A stretch of 33,782 nt of DNA from Pseudomonadota bacterium (GTDB lineage: Bacteria > Pseudomonadota > Alphaproteobacteria > Sphingomonadales > Sphingomonadaceae). The translations under genes and the position numbers were made by a program. The DNA lies in NCBI GenBank assembly GCA_963205265.1, contig CAUJJI010000143.1, positions 1 to 33,782 on the forward strand, in the 5' to 3' direction. This document shows positions 9,084 through 16,278 of this stretch, piece after piece (positions within the stretch are counted from its first letter, which is position 1; each line of letters opens with the position of its first letter). The notes beneath the pieces are model-generated. The model was not told the DNA's origin. It searched no databases and saw only the letters and a program-made list of their open reading frames with translations.

Positions 9084-9374
9084 GTGGAAGAGATCACCAT
9101 CACCCGGCACGAGAACGGCAAGCGCGGCGAATATCGCGCGCATGTGCCGGGCAGCGACGACTACGGCCGGCTGACCTGGGTCGAGCAGGCGGGGGCGCGG
9201 ACGGCGGACCATACGCTGGTCCCCCCGGCGCTCGAAGGGCGCGGGATCGCGGCGCAGCTGGTCAAGCGCATGGTCGAGGACGCACGCGCCGAGCAGTTCA
9301 AGATCCGGCCGCTGTGCAGCTACGTCGTCGCCGCCTTCAAGCGCCACCCCGACTGGGCCGACGTCCAGGCCTGA
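9084..9374 (+). CDS. Small GNAT-like N-acetyltransferase (COG2388 / YjdJ type)
   Basis: A 96-residue protein of the short GNAT-like family related to YjdJ and human NATD1. It has a TLVPPALEGRGIAAQLVKRM segment in which ALEGRGIA is the acetyl-CoA pyrophosphate-binding loop (usual form Q/RxxGxG/A). The closing segment PLCSYVVAAFKRHPDWADV is characteristic of the family. Substrates of this group are unknown. I chose the GTG at 9084 because AGGAG at 9073-9077 sits seven bases upstream and the product then has family length; upstream in-frame codons translate the repeat. The gene seems monocistronic, between a repeat and a TonB receptor. Confidence 0.82.
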   Translation: MEEITITRHENGKRGEYRAHVPGSDDYGRLTWVEQAGARTADHTLVPPALEGRGIAAQLVKRMVEDARAEQFKIRPLCSYVVAAFKRHPDWADVQA

Positions 9375-9518
9375 ACTCCGAACCCACCCGACCGCAGCAT
9401 GACCCGGAAAGCAAGATACGGGTCGAAGAAATGACTCGTCCGGCATTCGCCGCGCGAGTCAAGCAGGCATGCCCGCCTGGGGAAACGGACCGCGGTGCGG
9501 TCGCGTAGAAGCAAGCAG

Positions 9519-9533
9519 CCGGCAGCTTGCCGG
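9519..9533. repeat. Short perfect palindrome upstream of the TonB receptor
   Basis: CCGGCA-GCT-TGCCGG lies 60 bases before the receptor start. A second, looser inverted pair (GACTCG at 9433-9438, CGAGTC at 9455-9460) is also present. They may be RNA hairpins in the leader or binding sites. The 9375-9593 gap shows nothing else I can name. Confidence 0.4.
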
Positions 9534-9593
9534 ACGACAACGAGCCGCAACTCAAAGTCCAGACGAAATCGGCCAGGTGAGGAGAGAACCATC

Positions 9594-12047
9594 ATGAAGA
9601 AATCCGCATTGTTGCTCGCGGCAGCCGTGCCGGCGAGTGCCTTCTGGTCGCTGCCGGCTGTGGCGCAGGACGCCGCTCCTGCCCAGGCCCAGTCCGGCGC
9701 AGAGACCGGCGACATCATCGTCACCGCCCGCAAGCGGCAGGAATCCATCCTCAAGGTGCCGGTCATCGAGACCGTCCTGACCGCCGAGACCCTGTCCAAG
9801 AATCGCGTCAGCGACATCGGCGGCATCGCCCGCCAGGTCGCCGGCCTGCAGATCGGCGGCAACGTGCTGACCGTGGGCACGCAGATCGCCCTGCGCGGCG
9901 TCGGCACCAGCTCGCTCGACGCCGGCGTCGACCAGTCGGTCTCGATCAACATCGACGGCCTGCAGCTGACGCAGGGCGCGAGCTATGGCGTCGGCATGTT
10001 CGACATGCGCCAGGTCGAAGTGCTCAAGGGGCCGCAGGCGCTGTTCTTCGGCAAGAACAGCCCGGGCGGCGTGATCGCGATCACCACCGCCGATCCGGGC
10101 GAGGAGACCGAGATCATCGCCCGGGCAAGCTATGGCCTCGAAGCGCAGGAAAAGCGGGGCGAGCTGATCTACTCGACGCCGATCAGCGATAGCCTGGGCC
10201 TGCGCATCGCGGGGATGTATTCGAAGGACAACGGCTACTTCAAGAACCGCGCGACCGCCGCGCCTGGCCTGGGCGGGAAGGACCCGTCGAGCGATCGCTA
10301 CAACGCGGCCGAGGAATATATCCTGCGCGGCTCGCTGGTCTGGCAGCCGTCGAGCGCAGTGCGCGTCAGGCTGAAGATCAACAACACGCGCAAGAAGGTG
10401 ATCGGCGGCGGCGCCGCGCTGGGCAATTGCCCCGACGGCGTGGCATCGCCGGTCGGGATCCCCTTCATCAGTCCCAACGAGACCTGCAAGGTCGACCGCA
10501 ACGTCTATATCGTCGACCTCGACCCCACAGCCTTCCCGGAAGTGCGCAACAACGGCGTGCCTTTCCTGCGCTACCTCACCACCTTCGGCACGCTGGAAGT
10601 CGACTACGACATCGCGCCGCACGTCAGCATCACTTCGACCTCGGGCTATTTCAACCACGAGGTCGACGGCTCGCTCAACGGCGTCAACAGCGGCTTCGCC
10701 GGCCCGACCCTGTTCGCGGACAACCAGTTCCACCGCCGCGACTATACGCAGGAGCTGCGGGTCCAGTCCGATTTCCCGGATTCGCCCGTCAACTTCCTGC
10801 TCGGCGCCTTCTACCAGGACGCGCAGGTCAGCAACCGGGTCTATGTCGGCGGCAACACCAAGCTGGGCCTGCCGCGGTTCCTGACCGGCGGCATCAACGA
10901 CGTCAGCATCGAGGCGGCCTCGGCATTCGGGCAGCTGCGCTGGAAGCCGGTGGAAACGCTCGAGATCGCGGGCGGCGTTCGCTACACCGACGAGAAGCGG
11001 CATGACGACGCATCGGCGATCTCCAGCTATTTCTCGGGCACGACCCCGACGACGATCCTCCAGCCCGACCTGCGTTCGAAGAACTGGTCGCCGGAACTGA
11101 CGATCACCTATACGCCGACCGACGACCTGACGATCTTCGGAGCGCTCAAGCAGGGCTACAAGTCCGGCTCCTACATCATGACGGTGCCGGCCACGCCGAA
11201 TTCCGACAACTCCTTCGGCGACGAGCGCGTCCGCGGCGGCGAAGTGGGCGTCAAGACGCGCCTCGCCGGTCGCACGCTGGCGATCAACACCGCCTTCTAC
11301 TACTACAAGTACAGCGACCTCCAGGTCGGCGCCAACGAGCAGGCGCAGGGCGGTCTGCCGATCATCCGCACGATCAACGCGGCCTCGTCGAAAGTCTACG
11401 GCGTCGATTTCGACGCGACCTACAATCCGGCATCGGTGCCGGGGCTGTCGGCGAACCTGGCGGTGAACTGGAACCACGCCCGGTTCACCAGCTTCGCAGG
11501 GGCGCCGTGCTACGGTGGGCAGCGGATCTCGGACGGCTGCAGCCTCAATCCGCTACCGCTCGCGCCGGGGACGGTGATCACGCCCACGACCAAGCAGTTC
11601 GCCGGCCAGGACCTCTCGGGCGCGCCGCTGCCCAAGGCCGCGGAATGGACCGTGACCGGCGGCGTCGACTACGAGATGCCCGTCGGCGATTCCATGCGGC
11701 TCGATCTTGGGGTCAATGCGCAATACTCGTCGAAATTCCTGCGCGGTCTCGGCCGGTTCAACGGGCTGCCCGGCCTGACCCAGCCGGCCTATACCAAGAT
11801 CAACGCCAATGTCAGCTTCGGGCCCGACGACGAGGGCTGGCGAATTGCCGTCATCGGCAACAACCTGACCGACAAGTTCACCGCCGGCAACTGCACGACC
11901 TTCAGCGCCGCGACGGGGCAGGTCATCGCCCCGCCCGTGTCCGGCGCGCAGGCGCGCAACGCCACCGGGCTCGACGAGCTGGCCTGTATCCCGGACCGGG
12001 GCCGCGAGGTCTTCGTCCGGCTGAGCGTCAAGTTCGGCGGGCTGTGA
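9594..12047 (+). CDS. TonB-dependent outer-membrane receptor
   Basis: An 817-residue outer-membrane beta-barrel that would import a ligand using the TonB-ExbBD proton-motive machinery. A signal peptide (MKKSALLLAAAVPAS, predicted cut after AVA near residue 24) is followed by a TonB box in the segment GDIIVTARKRQESI near residues 39-52. The plug domain spans about 55-165 and includes QVEVLKGPQALFFGKNSPGG. The 22-strand barrel follows to the C-terminus, which ends VFVRLSVKFGGL. ATG 9594 was chosen because GGTGAGGAGAG precedes it and it restores a signal peptide; an earlier in-frame start at 9495 would not. No sigma/anti-sigma pair or periplasmic binding protein is adjacent, so the ligand cannot be inferred. 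Confidence 0.95.
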   Translation: MKKSALLLAAAVPASAFWSLPAVAQDAAPAQAQSGAETGDIIVTARKRQESILKVPVIETVLTAETLSKNRVSDIGGIARQVAGLQIGGNVLTVGTQIALRGVGTSSLDAGVDQSVSINIDGLQLTQGASYGVGMFDMRQVEVLKGPQALFFGKNSPGGVIAITTADPGEETEIIARASYGLEAQEKRGELIYSTPISDSLGLRIAGMYSKDNGYFKNRATAAPGLGGKDPSSDRYNAAEEYILRGSLVWQPSSAVRVRLKINNTRKKVIGGGAALGNCPDGVASPVGIPFISPNETCKVDRNVYIVDLDPTAFPEVRNNGVPFLRYLTTFGTLEVDYDIAPHVSITSTSGYFNHEVDGSLNGVNSGFAGPTLFADNQFHRRDYTQELRVQSDFPDSPVNFLLGAFYQDAQVSNRVYVGGNTKLGLPRFLTGGINDVSIEAASAFGQLRWKPVETLEIAGGVRYTDEKRHDDASAISSYFSGTTPTTILQPDLRSKNWSPELTITYTPTDDLTIFGALKQGYKSGSYIMTVPATPNSDNSFGDERVRGGEVGVKTRLAGRTLAINTAFYYYKYSDLQVGANEQAQGGLPIIRTINAASSKVYGVDFDATYNPASVPGLSANLAVNWNHARFTSFAGAPCYGGQRISDGCSLNPLPLAPGTVITPTTKQFAGQDLSGAPLPKAAEWTVTGGVDYEMPVGDSMRLDLGVNAQYSSKFLRGLGRFNGLPGLTQPAYTKINANVSFGPDDEGWRIAVIGNNLTDKFTAGNCTTFSAATGQVIAPPVSGAQARNATGLDELACIPDRGREVFVRLSVKFGGL

Positions 12048-12120
12048 CGGCGAAGGCGACGGAGCAGGTGTTCCGCCAGGCGGTGACGCGCATGCGTCCG
12101 GCCGGGCGGCTGCCGCTCCG

Positions 12121-12819
12121 TCAGCCGGCGCGCGGGTATTTCTCGCGCAGCCGGTCGAACGCCGTGCCCGGCCCTTCGGCCAGCCGCGCCTCGATCAGCG
12201 CGCAGACCTCTTCCGGACCGTAAACACTGGTGTCGATCTCGAGGTCGGAGATGTCGTTGGCGTAGACCGTCTCGTAGAACCAGGGCCGCAGCCGCGTCAG
12301 CCGATCGACGATCTTGCGCGCGGCGTCCTCGCCGAGGATGTCGGTCGGGATCTTTTTGTCCATCTGCCGCTCGGCGATGCGGCGTTCGAGCACGTCGAAC
12401 GGCGGCTTCAGCGTGACCAGCAGCACCGGCAGGCCCTCGAGCCGCCGGATACAATCGGCGAGCACCGGCGGATCGGTCAGCAGCAGGTGGTCGAAGACGA
12501 TGTTGCAGCCGACTCGCGAGGCGCCGGCGATCCATTCGTGCAGCGCGGCGAAGGCCCGCTTGCCGTTCTCGCCCAGGCTCCAGCGCAGCGGCCCTTCCGG
12601 GTCGGCGGGATCGGCGGGGTGGGCGTAGATGCCCTCGGCGGCGCGCGGGCCGTGGTGGCCGAACCTGGCCGGCTGGCTCCCGGCGAGGAAGTGGTCGATG
12701 CCGTAGAGCAGCCAGTAGTCCTCGGCCCGCTGCTGGAACAGTTCGGCGGTCGTCGACTTGCCCGACCCCGAGGTGCCGTTGATGAGGACGATCTGCCCCG
12801 GACGGTCCTGCTGTGCCAC
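12121..12819 (-). CDS. Chloramphenicol-phosphotransferase-like P-loop kinase
   Basis: A 232-residue P-loop protein. The Walker A motif GTSGSGKS is at residues 15-22 after QIVLIN. YGIDHFLAG near 38-46 corresponds to the DxF substrate segment of the chloramphenicol phosphotransferase (CPT) family, and NIVFDHLLL follows near 109. The RRIAERQMDKKIPTD region may be the lid. The family phosphorylates small hydroxylated molecules, but many members are not drug-resistance enzymes, and the substrate here is unknown. The start is GTG at 12819, preceded by GGAG, two bases after the stop codon of the upstream gene, so translation is probably coupled. It is the last gene of a three-gene reverse operon and converges on the TonB receptor. 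Confidence 0.75.
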   Translation of the reverse strand: MAQQDRPGQIVLINGTSGSGKSTTAELFQQRAEDYWLLYGIDHFLAGSQPARFGHHGPRAAEGIYAHPADPADPEGPLRWSLGENGKRAFAALHEWIAGASRVGCNIVFDHLLLTDPPVLADCIRRLEGLPVLLVTLKPPFDVLERRIAERQMDKKIPTDILGEDAARKIVDRLTRLRPWFYETVYANDISDLEIDTSVYGPEEVCALIEARLAEGPGTAFDRLREKYPRAG

Positions 12820-12821
12820 GA

Positions 12822-13769
12822 TCAGTCTCCGCGCGCGATCTCGCCGCGCACCATCCGGCGGAAGGGCTCGGCGGGCATGAATTCCTGGTTGTCGCCCCAG
12901 TGCGCCACGCCGTCCCAGTCCCATTCGACCAGCGACCAGACGACGGTGTGGTCGGTATAGCCGGTGAAGACGAGCCCGGGGTCGATCGTGCCCGTCGCGC
13001 GCATCGTCCGGCCGAGCTTGTCGGTGCCTTCGAATGCGACTTTCGACGGTCCGAACTGCCCGAATGCGATCACCTCGCGCTTGCCCGAGACCAGGCTGCC
13101 GAGCTGGCCGTCTTTCCAGATGAAGCCGCCGATGCACTTCGCCTCGCGGCCGCCGCTGTCGGGCAGGTCCATGCACAGGGCGTGGAACGCGCTGTCGGCC
13201 GCAATGCCCCAGAAATAGCCGCCGCTCGCCAGCGATTCGTATTCGCGCGCGCCGTAGGAGGTGTCGCGCATCGAGAAGCAGTCGATCGGATAGTCCTCGC
13301 CGTGGCGGCGGATCGTGCCCGTCATCCGGCCCGGCTGCTCGATGTGGAACTTCGCGGTCGCCTGCTGCCCGGGATCGCCCGTGTGCAGCTCGTGGCAGGG
13401 TCCGATCGCTTCCCAGACGAGGTCCATCCGGAAGCCTTCCTTGTCGTAGTCGATCTTGTAGCGGCTCAGCGGCTCCAGCACCTTGACCGACAGCGAGTTG
13501 CGCGCGGTCATGTCGAATTTCTCGGCGCCGGCCGGCATCGCCTGGAGATGGCTCCAGTTGTAGTAGAGGCAGTTCCACTGGAACGTGCCCGAGGGGTCCC
13601 ACATGCAGGGCCCGCCGTTGAGCATGCCCATGTTCGGGCGGAAGTAGTACTGGATCAGCCCGTGGATATGCCGTTCCGGGATCGAGAAGGAGAACCAGAC
13701 GCTCTCGTTCCAGTAGGGATTGTCGTCGCGGCCTTCGCCGAAGCGGTCGGCAAACGTGAGGTCGGTCAT
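12822..13769 (-). CDS. Uncharacterised 315-residue protein (possible CrtC/AttH-like beta-barrel)
   Basis: I do not recognise this protein with confidence. It is rich in aromatic residues and predicted beta strands (for example PYWNESVWFSFSIPERHIHG and GMLNGGPCMWDPSGTFQWN near the N-terminus). It shows a motif IDCFSMRDTSYGAREYES near residues 163-180 and KCIGGFIWKDGQLGS near 215. This layout recalls the lipocalin-like AttH/hydroxyneurosporene-synthase superfamily and some DUF706x proteins, which are often found in lipid, steroid or aromatic catabolic neighbourhoods. No signal peptide is visible. Its ATG overlaps the stop of the SnoaL-like gene (ATGA at 13769-13766), and its own stop is two bases before the kinase start. 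All three probably serve one pathway. Confidence 0.7.
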   Translation of the reverse strand: MTDLTFADRFGEGRDDNPYWNESVWFSFSIPERHIHGLIQYYFRPNMGMLNGGPCMWDPSGTFQWNCLYYNWSHLQAMPAGAEKFDMTARNSLSVKVLEPLSRYKIDYDKEGFRMDLVWEAIGPCHELHTGDPGQQATAKFHIEQPGRMTGTIRRHGEDYPIDCFSMRDTSYGAREYESLASGGYFWGIAADSAFHALCMDLPDSGGREAKCIGGFIWKDGQLGSLVSGKREVIAFGQFGPSKVAFEGTDKLGRTMRATGTIDPGLVFTGYTDHTVVWSLVEWDWDGVAHWGDNQEFMPAEPFRRMVRGEIARGD

Positions 13770-14221
13770 GCGTGCGGGTGTCCTTCGGGCCAGGTGATGT
13801 CGAGGCTGAGCCGCGTGAGCGTCAGAGTGGCGATGCGCCATTCGCCGTCTTCGCGGCAGTAGGTCTCGTGGTAGTGGCCGCGGCCGAGGATCGCTTTCCA
13901 GCCCTCGCGCGGGTGGCGGTCGGCCCAGGTGATGACGTCCTGCATCGCCCAGATGCCCTTGGCGCTGGCGGCATCGACCACCTCGATCTCGCCGGTCAGG
14001 CCCTGGTGGCAGGAAACCGCGCTTTCGAGGCCGAACCGCAGGCTGGCGGCATAGGCATCGCCGCCTTCCATCCACACCCTGCCGTCGGGCGTCACCACTT
14101 GCATGTCGCCGGTGAACAGGCCGCGCAGAGCGTCCCACTGCTTGGTGTCGATCAGGCGGAAATAGCGGGCCTTGAGGTTGCGGATTGCCTCCGCTGCCTC
14201 CAGCCGATCCAAGCGGTCCAT
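13766..14221 (-). CDS. SnoaL/NTF2-like protein
   Basis: A 151-residue single-domain protein of the NTF2-like (cystatin-like cone) superfamily. It starts MDRLDRLEAAEAIRNLKARY, typical of SnoaL_4-type proteins, with FRLIDTKQWDALRGLFTGD next and a C-terminal strand pair around GHYHETYCREDGEWRIATLT. Members act as small isomerases, cyclases, dehydratases or hydroxylases, or as non-enzymatic partners; the ligand is not evident. I chose ATG 14221 because AGGAGAGGTG lies just upstream; an earlier in-frame start at 14296 would add 25 unlikely residues. It is the first gene of the coupled three-gene operon running to 12121. Confidence 0.85.
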   Translation of the reverse strand: MDRLDRLEAAEAIRNLKARYFRLIDTKQWDALRGLFTGDMQVVTPDGRVWMEGGDAYAASLRFGLESAVSCHQGLTGEIEVVDAASAKGIWAMQDVITWADRHPREGWKAILGRGHYHETYCREDGEWRIATLTLTRLSLDITWPEGHPHA

Positions 14222-14315
14222 CGCATCACCTCTCCTGCCGTCTAGCACCAGAACCGACGGTGCAATGCAAGCGCGGGGGCATGACCGCCGCGGCAATATG
14301 CGCTAGCAGAAGGGC

Positions 14316-14705
14316 ATGAAACGCATTTCAGCACCCCTTGCCGCGACCGTGCTGCTCACCGGCCTTGCCGCCGTGCCGGCCCATGCCACGGCCGGTCTCT
14401 TCTGCGAGTCCCGCGGCAAGGGGCCTTCGCTGAGCCTCGTCATCACCCGCGGCGTGCCTGGCGGCATCTTTGCCGCGACGCTCGAGGAACCAGGCCGGGA
14501 GCCCCGTTCGACGATGGGCGACGATCCGCCGATCGTCCTGGCCCAGGCCTGGATCGACGAGCGGCAGATCATGGTGGACATCGCCGACAAGGACCTGACC
14601 GAATTCGTCGCCAAGCTGCGCGCGCGGCCCAGCGGCGAGGAGCGCGCGGTCGGGACCCTGGAATACGGCGGCCGCAAGTTCGCCGTGCGCTGCGAGGGTT
14701 CGTGA
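14316..14705 (+). CDS. Secreted hypothetical protein
   Basis: A 129-residue protein with a clear signal peptide (MKRISAPLAATVLLTGLAAV, cut probably after AHA near residue 25). The mature part is about 100 residues with two cysteines (FCESRG near 31 and VRCEGS at the end) that could form a disulfide in the periplasm. I do not recognise a named domain. It overlaps the downstream DUF4169 gene by one base (TGATG at 14703-14707), so the two are translationally coupled. AGAAGGG precedes the ATG. Confidence 0.75.
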   Translation: MKRISAPLAATVLLTGLAAVPAHATAGLFCESRGKGPSLSLVITRGVPGGIFAATLEEPGREPRSTMGDDPPIVLAQAWIDERQIMVDIADKDLTEFVAKLRARPSGEERAVGTLEYGGRKFAVRCEGS

Positions 14706-14911
14706 TGGCCGAGATCATCAACCTGCGCGCCGCGCGCAAGGCGAAGCAGCGGGCCGAAAGCGCAGCCGCCGCCGCGCAGAACCGCGCGCGCTTCGGCCGC
14801 GGCAAGGGCGCGAAGCGCAGCGAGCAGGCGGAGGCGGAACGGCGGGAGCGGCAGCTCGAAGGTGCCCGGCTCGAGATCGGCCGGGAAGAGGGCGATCCGC
14901 CACGCGAATAA
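14705..14911 (+). CDS. DUF4169 family protein
   Basis: A 68-residue, highly charged protein that starts MAEIINLRAARKAKQRAE, the hallmark of DUF4169, a small alphaproteobacterial family of unknown function. The rest is Lys/Arg/Glu/Ala-rich and probably helical or disordered. The start codon at 14705 shares one base with the stop of the preceding gene; a GTG at 14702 is an alternative one codon earlier. It ends 12 bases before the convergent M20 amidohydrolase. Confidence 0.85.
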   Translation: MAEIINLRAARKAKQRAESAAAAAQNRARFGRGKGAKRSEQAEAERRERQLEGARLEIGREEGDPPRE

Positions 14912-14923
14912 GCAAAGGGCGCC

Positions 14924-16123
14924 TCAGCCGAACCCGCGCTCGAGGAACGCCTCGGCCAGCCCGGCGAGATAGGCGGCGCCCTGCGGCAGCACATTCTCGT
15001 CGACCATCATCCGGGTCGAATGGATGCCGCAGCAGCTTGCCCAGTCCTCGCCCTCGCGGCTGACGCCGAGGAAGAACATGGCGCCGGGCACCTTCTCGAG
15101 CACATAGGCGAAATCCTCTGCCCCCATGATCGGCGCCTCGAGGCGGAGGAAGGCACGCTCGCCGAACATCTCGCGCGCCACCGCCTCGCCGAAGCCGACC
15201 GCGCCGCCGTCGCAGATGGTGACGGGAAAGCCCTCGATGATATCGACCCGGGCCGACAGGTCGTGCGCCGCGGCGATGCCGGCGGCGATCCGGGCGATCT
15301 CCTCGCGCAGCCGGGCGCGGTTGGCCGGCGACAGCGAGCGCATCGTGCCCTTGAGCAGGGCGCGGTCGGGGATGACGTTGTGCGTGCTGCCGGCCTCGAG
15401 CCTGGCGATGGTGACGACCACCGGGTCGTGCGCATTGAACTTGCGCGTGACCATGGCCTGCAGCGCCAGCACGATCTCGCAGGCGACCGGCACGGGATCG
15501 AGCGTCTCGTGCGGCAGCGAGGCATGGCCGCCGCGCCCCTCGACGACGATCTCGAACTGGTCCGCCGCCGCCAGCAGCGGCCCGGCGCGCCCGCCGACGA
15601 GGCCGTGCGGGGCATTGGGCATGACGTGCAGCGCAAAGGCGGCATCGGGCAGCGGATCGAGCAGCCCGTCCTCGAGCATGAAGCGGGCGCCGTGGAACCC
15701 TTCCTCGCCCGGCTGGAACATGAAGCGCACTTCGCCCCGCAGCCCGTCCGCGCGGCGGCAGAGCAGTTCGGCGGCCCCCGCGAGCATGGCGACATGCGCG
15801 TCGTGGCCACAGGCGTGCATCACCCCCGGCGTGCGCGAGGCGAAGTCCAGCCCGGTCTCCTCGGGCATCGGCAGCGCGTCCATGTCGCCGCGCAGCAGCA
15901 CCGAGCGACCTTCGCCCGCCCCGCCCTTGAGCGTGGCGACGAGCCCGGTGGTCGAAGCGCCCTCGCGCCAGTCCAGCGGCAGGTGAGCCAGCGCGGCGCG
16001 GATCTTGTCGCGCGTCCTGGGTGTCTGCAGGCCGAGCTCGGGCTCGGCATGGATGGCGCGGCGCAACGCGACGATGTCGCCGGCGATGGCTTGCGCCGTG
16101 TCGATCAGGGACTGGTGGAGCAT
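14924..16123 (-). CDS. M20 family amidohydrolase (hippurate-hydrolase / IAA-amino-acid-hydrolase-like)
   Basis: A 399-residue zinc-dependent amidohydrolase of the M20D subfamily. It hydrolyses N-acyl or aryl amino acids in the cytoplasm. Visible motifs are HAEPELGLQT near residue 25, GDMDALPMPEETGLDF near 75-90, HACGHDAHVAML near 99-110 and PGEEGFHGARFM near 135-146. The dimerisation or lid segment GRGGHASLPHETLDP is near 177. The metal ligands H, C/D and E are all present. The start is uncertain: ATG 16123 (MLHQSLIDTAQ) matches the family, while ATG 16141 adds six residues. A longer frame starting at 16195 only translates the neighbouring repeat. It is convergent with the DUF4169 gene. Confidence 0.9.
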   Translation of the reverse strand: MLHQSLIDTAQAIAGDIVALRRAIHAEPELGLQTPRTRDKIRAALAHLPLDWREGASTTGLVATLKGGAGEGRSVLLRGDMDALPMPEETGLDFASRTPGVMHACGHDAHVAMLAGAAELLCRRADGLRGEVRFMFQPGEEGFHGARFMLEDGLLDPLPDAAFALHVMPNAPHGLVGGRAGPLLAAADQFEIVVEGRGGHASLPHETLDPVPVACEIVLALQAMVTRKFNAHDPVVVTIARLEAGSTHNVIPDRALLKGTMRSLSPANRARLREEIARIAAGIAAAHDLSARVDIIEGFPVTICDGGAVGFGEAVAREMFGERAFLRLEAPIMGAEDFAYVLEKVPGAMFFLGVSREGEDWASCCGIHSTRMMVDENVLPQGAAYLAGLAEAFLERGFG

Positions 16124-16167
16124 GGGGGGATAGTAGCCCATGATCGGCTCGCCGGAATACCCTCCTT

Positions 16168-16258
16168 CGTCACCCCCGCGCAGGCGGGGGCCCATCTCCC
16201 ATGCCTATCCCCCCGCTCAACGGTGGGGAGCTGGGTTCCCGCCTTCGCGGGAATGACG
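16168..16258. repeat. Repeat family A inverted pair (REPIN-like, no gene inside)
   Basis: The left element 16168-16200 (CGTCACCCCCGCGCAGGCGG then GGGCCCATCTCCC) and the right element 16227-16258 (the inverse, with GGGTTCCCGCCTTCGCGGGA) lie 26 bases apart. Relative to copy 1 at 3109, the left element has CC in place of TT on one side of its stem and GG in place of AA on the other, so pairing is preserved. Confidence 0.9.
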
Positions 16259-16278
16259 AGCGTGGTGGTCGGGCTGGA

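Noticed and set aside
12121..12819. Annotating the P-loop kinase as a chloramphenicol resistance gene
   Set aside because: Only the family fold and P-loop are visible. Many members are not resistance enzymes, and no resistance context is present.
16124..16195. N-terminal extension of the M20 amidohydrolase (MGPRLRGGDEGG...)
   Set aside because: These residues are the translation of a family A repeat, so the real start is at 16123 or 16141.
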